Of a DNA stretch of 63,797 bases, positions 1-7,557 are shown piece after piece. Position 1 is the stretch's first letter. Each line of letters starts with the position of its first letter. Below the pieces are notes generated by a model that searched no databases, was not told the origin of the DNA, and saw only the letters and a list, made by a program, of their open reading frames with translations. This stretch comes from Acidovorax sp. Lineage in GTDB: Bacteria; Pseudomonadota; Gammaproteobacteria; Burkholderiales; Burkholderiaceae_C. The position numbers and the translations under genes were made by a program. Location: positions 1 to 63,797 of the forward strand of contig NZ_JADHVT010000009.1 in the NCBI RefSeq assembly GCF_016783915.1. The letters are read 5' to 3'.

Positions 1-221
1 CCCTTGAAGTAGGCGCCGAAGGCCCGGTCGAACTTGTCGTAGTGCTTCTCGTCCTTGACCAGCGTGAGGCGCGAGAGGTTGTAGAAGTCGTCCAGGCTCC
101 ACGCGTCATCCGACTTGGGGCCCACCACACCGGCCTGCAGGGCTTCGAGCAGGGTGAGGTATTCCTTGACCGACACGGGCAACTTTGCCGAGCGCAGGGT
201 GTAGAAGAAGTCGATGAGCAT
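1..221 (-). CDS. vWA-domain protein of the CoxE-like family, N-terminal part only
   Basis: The reading frame starts with ATG at 221 on the minus strand and runs off the left edge, so only about 73 N-terminal residues are visible. The N terminus (MLIDFFYTLRSAKLPVSVKE) is typical of the CoxE-like von Willebrand A proteins that are encoded next to MoxR-type AAA+ ATPases and act with them as a chaperone-like pair. A MoxR gene does lie upstream on the same strand (ending at 1109), which supports the call. The metal-binding MIDAS residues would lie outside the window. Two genes, a GNAT acetyltransferase and a small membrane protein, separate it from moxR. Confidence 0.75.
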   Translation of the reverse strand, partial: MLIDFFYTLRSAKLPVSVKEYLTLLEALQAGVVGPKSDDAWSLDDFYNLSRLTLVKDEKHYDKFDRAFGAYFK

Positions 222-245
222 GATTTGGGCCTCTGGCGCTAGTGC

Positions 246-842
246 TTATTGCGCGTGACGCTCTAAAAGATATAGCAACTGTGCCTTGGCCTCGGGCCAT
301 TCGCCGGCACGCATGCTGTACATCACCGTGTCGCGGATGGTGCCGTCGCGGCGCAGCGCGTGGCCGCGCAGCACGCCATCCTTCTTGGCGCCCAGGCGCT
401 CGATGGCGCGTTGCGATGCAAAGTTGTAGTTGTCGGTGCGCCAGCCCACCACATGGCAGCCCAGCGTGTTGAACGCGTGGCCCATCATCAGCAGCTTGGC
501 GGTGGTGTTGACGTGGGTGCGCTGCACACTTTGGCGGTACCAGGTCCAGCCAATTTCCACGCGCTTCACTGCGGGCACGATGTCGTGATAGCTGGTAGAG
601 CCCAGCACCTTGCCAGTGGCATCTTCGACCACGGCAAAGGCAAAGCGGTTGCCGTCTTCGCGCATCTTGAGCGCTGCTTCGATGTACGAACGGGTGTCCT
701 GTGGCTCTGGCACCGAGGTGATGCGCAGCTTCCAAAGCTCGCCATCGGCGGCAGCGGCCCGCAGGCCGTCTTCATGTGCCAGAGCCAGCGGCTCCAGGCG
801 GACGCCGCGATCGCGCAGGGTGACAGGTTCTACAAAAGCCAT
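246..842 (-). CDS. GNAT-family N-acetyltransferase (RimJ/RimL-like)
   Basis: This 198-residue protein has the layout of the RimJ/RimL branch of GNAT acetyltransferases: an N-terminal strand with LRDRGVRLEPL, the central GWTWYRQSVQRTHVN stretch where acetyl-CoA binds, and the C-terminal ASQRAIERLGAKKDGVLRGH segment typical of the family. It would transfer acetyl from acetyl-CoA to an amine, possibly an N-terminal alanine or serine or a small molecule; the substrate cannot be read from the sequence. It lies between the CoxE-like gene and a small membrane protein on the same strand. Its last codons (LLYLLERHAQ) fall in a stretch resembling the dispersed repeat seen elsewhere in the window. Confidence 0.85.
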   Translation of the reverse strand: MAFVEPVTLRDRGVRLEPLALAHEDGLRAAAADGELWKLRITSVPEPQDTRSYIEAALKMREDGNRFAFAVVEDATGKVLGSTSYHDIVPAVKRVEIGWTWYRQSVQRTHVNTTAKLLMMGHAFNTLGCHVVGWRTDNYNFASQRAIERLGAKKDGVLRGHALRRDGTIRDTVMYSMRAGEWPEAKAQLLYLLERHAQ

Positions 843-862
843 GGGTCTCTACCCTTCAGTCA

Positions 863-1108
863 TCAATCCTTGGACGGCTGGCTGCGGCGGCTGTTCTGCC
901 AGCGCCGGGCTGCATGCAGGCCCAGGCCACCACCGAAACCCACCAGGGCGATGCCAATCAGGCTGCCGGTGCCGTAGCCGGGCGCGAAGACGTCGAACCC
1001 CAGCAGCTTGCCCAGCCAGAAACCCAGCAGCGCGCCACCCACAAAGCCCACAGCATCTGCGACGCCGTTGACCAGCAGTTGACGGGTGTCGTTGTTGCCG
1101 TCGCTCAC
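863..1108 (-). CDS. small membrane protein of unknown function (81 aa)
   Basis: The gene starts with GTG at 1108, directly after the stop codon of moxR, so the two are probably cotranslated. The protein has two likely membrane segments, around residues 15-32 (VADAVGFVGGALLGFWLG) and 45-65 (GTGSLIGIALVGFGGGLG), with glycine-rich packing and a basic C-terminal tail. I do not recognise the family. Its position inside the MoxR/CoxE cluster is the only hint of a function. Confidence 0.6.
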   Translation of the reverse strand: MSDGNNDTRQLLVNGVADAVGFVGGALLGFWLGKLLGFDVFAPGYGTGSLIGIALVGFGGGLGLHAARRWQNSRRSQPSKD

Positions 1109-1963
1109 TCAGCGGTTCCTCTGGTTCATGAACACCAGCTTTTCGAACAGGCTCACGTCCTGTTCGTTCTTGAGCAGCGCACCCACCAGAGGCGGCACCG
1201 CCACCTTGTTGTCGGCGCTTTGCAAGGCGGTGAGCGGAATGTCTTCGGCCACCAGCAGCTTGAGCCAGTCGATCAGTTCGCTGGTCGATGGCTTCTTCTT
1301 GAGGCCGGGCAGGTTGCGCACGTCATAGAACGTCTTCATCGCCACGCTGAGCAGCTCGCTCTTGAGCGTGGGGAAGTGCACGTTGATGATCTGCCGCATG
1401 GTGTCGGCTTCGGGGAACTTAATGAAATGGAAGAAGCAGCGGCGCAGAAACGCGTCGGGCAGCTCCTTTTCGTTGTTCGACGTGATGAACACCAGGGGGC
1501 GGTGCTTGGCCTTGATGAGTTCGCGTGTTTCGTAGCAGTAGAACTCCATGCGGTCGATCTCGCGCAGCAGATCGTTCGGGAATTCGATGTCGGCCTTGTC
1601 GATCTCGTCGATCAGCAGCGCCACGGGGCGGTCGGCCGTGAAGGCCTGCCACAGCACGCCCTGAATGATGTAATTGCGGATGTTCTTCACGCGCTCGGCG
1701 CTGTCACCGTCGTTGAGCTGACTGTCCCGCAGGCGACTTACCGCGTCATATTCATACAGGCCCTGCTGGGCCTTGGTGGTGGACTTGATGTGCCACTGCA
1801 ACAGCGGCATGTCCAGCGCCTGGGCCACTTCCTCGGCCAGCATCGTCTTGCCCGTGCCGGGCTCGCCCTTGATCAGCAGCGGCCGCTGCAGCGTGATGGC
1901 GGCATTGACGGCGAGCATCAGGTCTTGGGTGGCGACGTAGTTCTGGGAGCCTTGGAATTTCAT
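1109..1963 (-). CDS. MoxR-family AAA+ ATPase
   Basis: The ATPase has a Walker A motif (GEPGTGKT), a Walker B motif (ALLIDEIDKAD), a sensor-1 region (FITSNNEKELPDAFLRRC) and the MoxR-type lid domain, 284 residues in all. MoxR proteins work with vWA-domain partners to mature or activate metalloenzymes and other complexes in the cytoplasm; the partner here is the CoxE-like gene at the left edge. I place the start at ATG 1963 (MKFQGSQNYV), the usual N terminus of the family. The same frame is open upstream to 2203, but that extension crosses the promoter region of the divergent cytochrome gene and has no family match. Confidence 0.9.
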   Translation of the reverse strand: MKFQGSQNYVATQDLMLAVNAAITLQRPLLIKGEPGTGKTMLAEEVAQALDMPLLQWHIKSTTKAQQGLYEYDAVSRLRDSQLNDGDSAERVKNIRNYIIQGVLWQAFTADRPVALLIDEIDKADIEFPNDLLREIDRMEFYCYETRELIKAKHRPLVFITSNNEKELPDAFLRRCFFHFIKFPEADTMRQIINVHFPTLKSELLSVAMKTFYDVRNLPGLKKKPSTSELIDWLKLLVAEDIPLTALQSADNKVAVPPLVGALLKNEQDVSLFEKLVFMNQRNR

Positions 1964-2069
1964 GGGGGAAAACACCGGATCGTTGATGAATGGGCTTGAC
2001 AGGGCGCTGGCTATAATCGGCGGCTGATCAGAGCCCAGAGCTGAACTTCCACGAGATTGTGCGCGCAAA

Positions 2070-2732
2070 ATGAACAAAACGTTGACCACGCTATTTGCCC
2101 TGGCTGTCGCTTCCGTGACCGCCTTGTCCCACGCCCAGGAAGCCAAGGGCGACGTGGAAGCCGGCAAGCAAAAGATTGCCATGTGCATTGGTTGCCACGG
2201 CATCGTTGGCTACCAAGCCAGCTTCCCTGAGATCCATAAGGTGCCCATGATCTCTGGCCAAAGCGCCAAGTACATTGCGGCAGCGCTGGTCGCCTACCAG
2301 AAGGGTGAGCGCAAGCACCCCACCATGCGCGGCATCGCCGAGTCGTTGTCCGAGAAGGACATCGCTGACGTGTCAGCCTACTACGAACAGCATGGCAAGA
2401 CCGGTGCCGAGCTACCCGCCAAGCCCTCGCGTGAACCCAGCGTGCAAGTGGCCGAGCTGCTGAAGAAGGGCGCCTGCGTTTCTTGCCACGGCGACAACTT
2501 CGCCAAGCCCATCGATCCCTCTTACCCCAAGATCGCAGGCCAGCACGCTGACTACCTGTTTGTGGCGCTCAAGTCCTACAAGGTCGAGAAGAACGCCAAC
2601 GTGGGTCGTGGCAACGCCATCATGGGCGGTGTGGCCAAGCAGTTCACCAACGCTGAACTGAAGGCGCTGTCTAACTACATCAGCAGCATCGACGGCGATC
2701 TGCACACGGTGCCCCAGTCGCGTTTCCGCTAA
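2070..2732 (+). CDS. dihaem cytochrome c4-type protein
   Basis: This 220-residue protein has a Sec signal peptide (MNKTLTTLFALAVASVTALSHA) and two CXXCH haem-binding motifs, CIGCH near residue 39 and CVSCH near residue 137, each followed by a methionine suitable as the sixth ligand (for example HPTMRGIAESLS). The duplicated layout and length match cytochrome c4, a periplasmic electron carrier that donates electrons to terminal oxidases. It is transcribed divergently from moxR and ends in a strong terminator. A perfect TATAAT hexamer at 2012-2017 may be its -10 element. Confidence 0.9.
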   Translation: MNKTLTTLFALAVASVTALSHAQEAKGDVEAGKQKIAMCIGCHGIVGYQASFPEIHKVPMISGQSAKYIAAALVAYQKGERKHPTMRGIAESLSEKDIADVSAYYEQHGKTGAELPAKPSREPSVQVAELLKKGACVSCHGDNFAKPIDPSYPKIAGQHADYLFVALKSYKVEKNANVGRGNAIMGGVAKQFTNAELKALSNYISSIDGDLHTVPQSRFR

Positions 2733-2751
2733 GCGGCAGTCCACCGGTGAT

Positions 2752-2777
2752 AAAAAGCCCGCTTCGGCGGGCTTTTT
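2752..2777. terminator. Rho-independent terminator, probably bidirectional
   Basis: The sequence AAAAAGCCCGC-TTCG-GCGGGCTTTTT forms a GC stem with a UUCG-type loop flanked by A5 and T5. It lies between the cytochrome gene (plus strand) and the DUF3429 gene (minus strand), which converge here, so it can serve both. Confidence 0.9.
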
Positions 2778-2794
2778 GCTGGGCCATCGAATCG

Positions 2795-3277
2795 TCAGCG
2801 GCTGGCAGCCATGGCGCCCACTGCCAGGCACACACAGGCCGTGATCGTCAGGCGCCAACGCAGTGGCAGGTACCACGCGGGCAACGATGTGCGTGCAGCC
2901 AGCCGATGGTCTTGCACCAGGTGGGCTGCAAAGCCTGCTATCAGCAACACGGCTCCTGCTGCAGGGGGCAATAGTGTGGCAGGCCAGGCCATCAGCGATG
3001 GCACTACGCTCCACACAAAGCAGTGCGTGCGCTCTGTGGCGCTCAGCCCGCTTTGTGCCATGGCGAAGCCCCAGTGCAGCGCTCCCACAAAACTCAGAAT
3101 CACCGCGCCATAGGCCAGTAGCGCCGCGCTCCACCACGGCGTGCCGGGTGCCCACAGGCCCACAGCCGCCAGCGCCACAAACGGCAGCAGGCCCCCATAG
3201 CCCAGCCAAGCCACGGGCGATGGGATCGGCGCAGGGGGCGGTGAAGACAAGGGTGGTGCGGTTGGATGATGGTGCAT
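2795..3277 (-). CDS. DUF3429 membrane protein
   Basis: The protein has about five hydrophobic segments and the core SFVGALHWGFAMAQSG, which is characteristic of DUF3429 family membrane proteins of unknown function. I chose ATG 3277 (MHHHPTAPPL); the frame is open 20 codons further upstream, but those residues are low-complexity and basic. The gene converges on the cytochrome c4 gene, sharing the terminator between them. No enzymatic motif is visible. Confidence 0.7.
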   Translation of the reverse strand: MHHHPTAPPLSSPPPAPIPSPVAWLGYGGLLPFVALAAVGLWAPGTPWWSAALLAYGAVILSFVGALHWGFAMAQSGLSATERTHCFVWSVVPSLMAWPATLLPPAAGAVLLIAGFAAHLVQDHRLAARTSLPAWYLPLRWRLTITACVCLAVGAMAASR

Positions 3278-3488
3278 GGGACCTCCAAGTGGGGTGCCTC
3301 CATTGTCTGGAAAGCGAGACTCCCGAGTGGGCTGCATGGTTGTGTGCGCCGTGCGCTGCGTGCAACGCGCGCTGCGCCTACACAGGGTCGCCGTAGTGCC
3401 ACGGTAAAATCACAGATGGGTGTCGGCGCCATCGTGGCTCGGCAGGTTCATGCGCTGGTCGGGCCGCCGCGCGGTTTTTTTGCGACCC

Positions 3489-4751
3489 ATGAACTCCTCT
3501 CCCACCCTGATCCAGGGGATTGGTGCAGTCCTGTTCGGCCTGGCCATCCTCCATACCTTCTCCACCAAGTACTTCGAACGTCTGGCGCACACGCAGCCCA
3601 AGCATGCGGGCATCTGGCATTTGCTGGGCGAGGTCGAGGTGGTCTTCGGCTTCTGGGCGCTGGTGCTCATGCTGTTCATGTTCACCATCAGCGGCAAGCA
3701 GGAGGCCACCGCCTACCTGGACTCGCGCAATTTCACCGAGCCGCTGTTCGTGTTCGCGATCATGGTGATTGCGGCTACTCGGCCGATTCTTCAGATGGCT
3801 GGCTCGGCGGTGCGGGTGTTGGCACGGTGTATGCCTTTTCAGCGCGGTGTGGCGATGTACTTTGTGGTGTTGTCGGCCGTTCCGCTGCTGGGCTCCTTCA
3901 TCACCGAGCCTGCTGCGATGACGCTGGCGGCGCTGATGCTGCGTGACATCCTGTTTTCGCAGCCTTTGTCGAACAAGCTCAAGTATTCGACCATTGGTGT
4001 GCTGTTCGTCAACATCTCGATCGGCGGCACCCTCACGCCGTTCGCCGCGCCGCCGGTGCTCATGGTGGCGGCGCAGTGGAACTGGGACCTGTGGTTCATG
4101 GTGTCCAACTTTGGCTGGAAGGCGGCCGTCGCGGTGGTGGTCAACGCCGGTATCGCCACACTGCTGTTTCGCCACCAGGTGGGGCACATGGGACGCAAGA
4201 TCACGACGGACGAGGTGCCCGTGCCTGTGTCTGTGATGCTGGTGCATCTGGTTTTCCTGGGGCTCGTCGTGCTGTTTGCGCACCACCCAGCAGTCTTCAT
4301 GGGCCTGTTCCTGTTTTTCATGGGGTTCACCACGGCCTACCAGCGCCACCAGAACCCGCTGATCCTGCGCGAGGCCTTGCTCGTGGCTTTCTTCCTGGCC
4401 GGTCTGGTGGTGCTGGGTGGCGTGCAGCAGTGGTGGTTGCAGCCGGTGCTCATGAAGATGGATGCCAACGCCGTGTTCTTTGGTGCTGCGGCGCTCACGG
4501 CCTTCACGGACAACGCAGCGCTAACTTACCTGGGTTCTTTGGTCGAAGGCCTCAGCCATGAGTTCAAGGTGGCCTTGGTGGCAGGTGCGGTGACCGGCGG
4601 TGGCCTGACCGTGATCGCGAATGCGCCCAACCCGGCAGGCGCGGCGATCCTGAAAGAGAAGTTTGCTGACAACGCCATCCACCCGCTCGGACTGCTGCTC
4701 GGGGCTTTGCCGCCCACGCTGGTGGCGGTGATGGCGTTTCGGGTGTTGTAG
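3489..4751 (+). CDS. putative Na+/H+ antiporter (DUF1504-like)
   Basis: This integral membrane protein of about 420 residues has 10-12 hydrophobic segments and belongs to the putative Na+/H+ antiporter family related to NhaD. Typical conserved stretches include NISIGGTLTPFAAPPVLMVA and, near the C terminus, TAFTDNAALTYLGSL and VTGGGLTVIANAPNPAG, which resemble the ion-site half-helices of the ion transporter superfamily. ATG 3489 (MNSSPTLIQG) gives the usual N terminus; an in-frame GTG at 3420 would add 23 basic residues. Neither start has a strong ribosome binding site. It converges with the IclR gene, leaving 11 bp between them. Confidence 0.8.
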   Translation: MNSSPTLIQGIGAVLFGLAILHTFSTKYFERLAHTQPKHAGIWHLLGEVEVVFGFWALVLMLFMFTISGKQEATAYLDSRNFTEPLFVFAIMVIAATRPILQMAGSAVRVLARCMPFQRGVAMYFVVLSAVPLLGSFITEPAAMTLAALMLRDILFSQPLSNKLKYSTIGVLFVNISIGGTLTPFAAPPVLMVAAQWNWDLWFMVSNFGWKAAVAVVVNAGIATLLFRHQVGHMGRKITTDEVPVPVSVMLVHLVFLGLVVLFAHHPAVFMGLFLFFMGFTTAYQRHQNPLILREALLVAFFLAGLVVLGGVQQWWLQPVLMKMDANAVFFGAAALTAFTDNAALTYLGSLVEGLSHEFKVALVAGAVTGGGLTVIANAPNPAGAAILKEKFADNAIHPLGLLLGALPPTLVAVMAFRVL

Positions 4752-4762
4752 TTGATGGGCGG

Positions 4763-5596
4763 TCAGCGATCTGCCAGCACCGCCTGGCTGGTCATGGCCT
4801 CGCAGATGGCGCGGATCTGCGGGCGCATGAGCCGGGCCACCTCGTCGCGCCGGTGCGACTCCAGCCGCCCCGAGATCGCGGCCACGCTGATGGCGGCGAT
4901 CGGGTTGTCTGGCGGAAAAGCGATACCGATGGCTGCTGTACCTGGTGTGACCACGCTGTCCAGAAACGCATAGCCCTTCTCGCGTCCCACCTTGATCGCC
5001 TCGCGCAGGTAGGGGGCTGTGACGAATCCGTACTTCTCGTATTTGGGCGCGTTGGCATCGATGATGGATTCGGCCTCGTCGGGGGGTAGTGCGCACAGGA
5101 TCGCCAGCCCGCCCGCACCCACGCCCAGCGGGCGGCGAATGCCCACGTCCAGCGCCAGCGATTTGATGGGGTAGTCGCCCAGTGCGCGGTGGGTGCATAC
5201 GGCCTCCAGGCCGCTGCGCTCGCTCAGGTAGATGGTGTCCTGGGTGACTTCGGCCAGCTTTTGCAGCGCGCTGTCGCACAGCTCCGACAGCCGGTAGCGG
5301 GGGCGCGCGAGCAATCCCAGCTCGTACAGCAGCGGGCCCAGGTAGTACTTGCGTGTGTGGGCATCCCGGTCCACCAGGCCTTCGGCCTCCAGCCGGTGAA
5401 GCATGCGAAAGCAAGTGGACTGCGGCAGGCCGCTGGTGGCGGCGATCTCGCCGATGCGCATGCCACCTTTGCCACGAGACGCCACGATACGGAGCATCTG
5501 CACGACACGTTCGATGCTTTGAGTCCCTGTTTTCGAATTTCCACTATGTGGCGGTTTATTTGTCTCTGATGGGACTGTTATGGTGTTTTTATTCAT
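4763..5596 (-). CDS. IclR-family transcriptional regulator of the adjacent dicarboxylate operon
   Basis: The N-terminal winged helix-turn-helix (IGEIAATSGLPQSTCFRMLH) and the C-terminal effector domain (for example ALDVGIRRPLGVGAGGLA) identify an IclR regulator. I place the start at ATG 5596 (MNKNTITV, 277 aa) and not at the in-frame GTG 5620, because the GTG lies inside one of three copies of a CCAC-N3-GTGG operator. With the ATG start that operator sits about 20 bp upstream of the gene and another copy falls in its first codons. It is divergent from the hydratase/transporter/lyase operon and probably controls both itself and that operon in response to the imported substrate. Confidence 0.9.
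   Translation of the reverse strand: MNKNTITVPSETNKPPHSGNSKTGTQSIERVVQMLRIVASRGKGGMRIGEIAATSGLPQSTCFRMLHRLEAEGLVDRDAHTRKYYLGPLLYELGLLARPRYRLSELCDSALQKLAEVTQDTIYLSERSGLEAVCTHRALGDYPIKSLALDVGIRRPLGVGAGGLAILCALPPDEAESIIDANAPKYEKYGFVTAPYLREAIKVGREKGYAFLDSVVTPGTAAIGIAFPPDNPIAAISVAAISGRLESHRRDEVARLMRPQIRAICEAMTSQAVLADR
5540..5552. promoter_or_regulatory. IclR operator copy 1 (inside the regulator gene)
   Basis: CCACTATGTGG at 5541-5551 is the exact reverse complement of the CCACATAGTGG found at 5617 and 5702. It lies within the first 20 codons of the iclR gene, so binding here could block transcript elongation or support looping. Confidence 0.6.
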
Positions 5597-5615
5597 GTTG
5601 TCTTTGTAGTTTGTA

Positions 5616-5628
5616 TCCACATAGTGGG
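5616..5628. promoter_or_regulatory. IclR operator copy 2
   Basis: CCACATAGTGG at 5617-5627 (arms CCAC and GTGG, spacer ATA) lies about 20 bp upstream of the preferred iclR start codon. It would overlap the 5' leader or promoter of iclR and is 85 bp centre to centre from copy 3. Confidence 0.65.
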
Positions 5629-5659
5629 CAATCTAGGGTTTACCCAGGCGATTGAGCTG

Positions 5660-5690
5660 TCGTTTGATTTTTTAATAAGTAATCAAACGA
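5660..5690. promoter_or_regulatory. perfect inverted repeat in the divergent promoter region
   Basis: TCGTTTGATT at 5660-5669 and its exact complement AATCAAACGA at 5681-5690 are separated by 11 AT-rich bases, giving 21 bp between arm centres, which is two helical turns. It sits midway between operator copies 2 and 3, where the two divergent promoters should be. It may be a second regulator site, for example for a LysR- or TetR-type protein encoded elsewhere. As a hairpin it has no usable U-tract pattern for a gene ending here, so a terminator is unlikely. Confidence 0.55.
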
Positions 5691-5700
5691 TTTTTCAACT

Positions 5701-5713
5701 TCCACATAGTGGA
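5701..5713. promoter_or_regulatory. IclR operator copy 3 (upstream of the hydratase operon)
   Basis: TCCACATAGTGGA is a perfect palindrome with 5-bp arms around ATA. It ends 17 bp before the ATG of the hydratase large subunit, a position that would overlap the transcription start or leader and favours repression. Confidence 0.65.
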
Positions 5714-5730
5714 TAACTGGGTGAAGCCAC

Positions 5731-7011
5731 ATGTCTTACACGATGACTGAAAAGATCCTCGCCCGGGTTGCAGGGGTGCCTGCAGTCCGGGCGGGCGACG
5801 AGATCCTGGCCAGGCCGGATTTCGTGATTGCCTATGACTTTCCGGGCTACACGGATGTGTTCTTCAAGGAGGCCAAGGAGGAGTTCGGTGTGGACAAGGT
5901 GCCCAGCCCCGAGCGCTTTGTGCTGTTCATTGACCACATGGTCCCGGCCGCCGCCCCCACGGAGGAAGAGCTGCACAAGGTCACCCGCGCCTGGGGCAAG
6001 GAGCAGGGCGTGCCCGTGCACGAGCGCGAGGGCATTGGCCACCAGGTGTCGGCCGAGCTGGGCTACGCCACGCCGGGTGCGTTTGCGGTGCATTTCGACG
6101 GGCATGTGAGCCAGCTGGGTGCGTTCGGCACGTTGGCCATTGGAGCGCGCAAGAGTGTGCTGGAGACCTTTGTCTCCGAGCGCATGGCGCTTGTGGTGCC
6201 GGGCACGGTCAAGATCGAAGTCACCGGTACGGTGCAGCCCGGTGTGATGGCGCGTGACATCTTCCACCACCTGGTGCGGGTGATGGGGCCTTCTTCCTGC
6301 CGCTTCAAGGTGGTCGAGCTGTGCGGCCCTGTGATTGACGCCATGAGCATCGAGGGCCGCCAGACGATCTGCGGCCAGGCCATGTTCCTGGGCGCGACCA
6401 CGATGCTGATTGCCCCCGATGCCAAAACGCTGGAACACGCCAAGGGCCGCTCCAAGATCGCCCTGGACCCGGTCTACCCCGATGCCGATGCGCACTACGA
6501 CCGTGTGGTGACCGTGGATGTGAGCGACCTGGCGCCCATCGTAGTGGCGCCACCCAGCCCCGCCAATACCCGGGACCTGACCGAATACGCAGGCCTGGAA
6601 GTGCACATGGGCTACCTGGGCAGCTGCGCGAGCGGCCGCCTGGAGGACTTGCGCATTGCCGCCCAGGTGCTCAAGGGCCGCAAGATCAAGCCGGGCTTCC
6701 AGCTGCATGTGGTGCCCACCTCCCAGGCCATCATGTCGCAGGCCGCCAGTGAAGGCCTGATCTCCACCCTGGTGGATGCAGGCGCGTTCATCAGCTCATC
6801 GAGCTGTGACTATTGCTACGGCCGCATTGCCACCATGACCGATGGCCAGCGCGCTGTGTCCACCGGCACGCTCAACACGCCCGGCCGCATGGGCAGTGCC
6901 GACTCCGAAATCTTCATCTGCAACGCTGCCGTGGTGGCGGCATCGGCCCTGGAAGGCTGCATCACCGACCCCCGGCCCTATCTCGCCAACACCGAAGGGA
7001 GCGCAGCATGA
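5731..7011 (+). CDS. aconitase-family hydratase, large subunit (LeuC/DmdA-like)
   Basis: This 426-residue protein belongs to the two-subunit branch of the aconitase superfamily, which interconverts hydroxy-dicarboxylates through an unsaturated intermediate using a [4Fe-4S] cluster. The three cluster cysteines are C299 (in GSCASGR), C359 and C362 (in SSSCDYC). The first loop is normally GSCTNGR in LeuC, so the substrate is probably not isopropylmalate. Size and operon partners resemble 2,3-dimethylmaleate hydratase. The gene opens an operon with a small subunit, a LIV-type ABC transporter and an isocitrate-lyase-family lyase, under the divergent IclR regulator. The stop overlaps the next start (ATGA). 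Substrate is an inference. Confidence 0.85.
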   Translation: MSYTMTEKILARVAGVPAVRAGDEILARPDFVIAYDFPGYTDVFFKEAKEEFGVDKVPSPERFVLFIDHMVPAAAPTEEELHKVTRAWGKEQGVPVHEREGIGHQVSAELGYATPGAFAVHFDGHVSQLGAFGTLAIGARKSVLETFVSERMALVVPGTVKIEVTGTVQPGVMARDIFHHLVRVMGPSSCRFKVVELCGPVIDAMSIEGRQTICGQAMFLGATTMLIAPDAKTLEHAKGRSKIALDPVYPDADAHYDRVVTVDVSDLAPIVVAPPSPANTRDLTEYAGLEVHMGYLGSCASGRLEDLRIAAQVLKGRKIKPGFQLHVVPTSQAIMSQAASEGLISTLVDAGAFISSSSCDYCYGRIATMTDGQRAVSTGTLNTPGRMGSADSEIFICNAAVVAASALEGCITDPRPYLANTEGSAA

Positions 7012-7541
7012 CATTGCCAACCTTGCATGGCCGCGCGGCCTGGGTCTTCACCGAAGACGACTATGACATCGACCTGATTGTTGGCATCAAGAACATCAAG
7101 ATCACCGACATCAATGAACTGGCGGCGGTCACCATGACCAGTTACGACCCTGGCTTTGCCCAATCCGTCGCCAAAGGTGATGTGCTGGTGGGCGGCCAGA
7201 ACTTTGGCTATGGCCACCCGCATTACCCGGCCATGCGCGCCATGCGCCACCTCGGGGTGGCTGGCGTGATCGCCGAGTCTTTCTCGCCCGGCTTCTTTCG
7301 GGGGGAGATCAGCATGGGCTTCCCGCTGATCACCTGCCCGGGCATCCGTGCCGCCACGCAGCGCCGGGACACGCTGCGCGTGGACTGGGAGCGTGGTGTG
7401 GTTGTCAACGAGCGCACGGGCCAGGCGCTGCCGTTCGAGCCCTGGTCGTCCACCGAGCGCGCCACCATCGAGGCGGGCGGGTTCACGCCGTATCTCAAAG
7501 CCCGGCTGGCGCGCGAGCGTGCAGCCGCTGCGGCGACATGA
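7008..7541 (+). CDS. aconitase-family hydratase, small (swivel) subunit (LeuD/DmdB-like)
   Basis: The 177-residue protein is the LeuD-like swivelling domain that closes over the active site of the large subunit. The conserved VGGQNFGYGHPHYPAM stretch corresponds to the GxNFGCGSSREHA loop of LeuD, here with GYGHPHYPA replacing the usual GCGSSREHA, a marked change in a substrate-contacting loop. ATG 7008 overlaps the stop of the large subunit (ATGA), indicating translational coupling. A distinct substrate from the leucine pathway enzyme is likely. Confidence 0.85.
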   Translation: MTLPTLHGRAAWVFTEDDYDIDLIVGIKNIKITDINELAAVTMTSYDPGFAQSVAKGDVLVGGQNFGYGHPHYPAMRAMRHLGVAGVIAESFSPGFFRGEISMGFPLITCPGIRAATQRRDTLRVDWERGVVVNERTGQALPFEPWSSTERATIEAGGFTPYLKARLARERAAAAAT

Positions 7542-7557
7542 CGGGCAGGAGCGCACC

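Noticed and set aside
1996-2017. TTGACA and TATAAT upstream of the cytochrome c4 gene
   Set aside because: Both hexamers are perfect but only 10 bp apart, too close to work as one sigma-70 promoter; the TATAAT alone may still be a -10 element with a weak -35.
5660-5690. Inverted repeat as a terminator
   Set aside because: It lies between two divergent genes with nothing ending there, so regulation is more likely.
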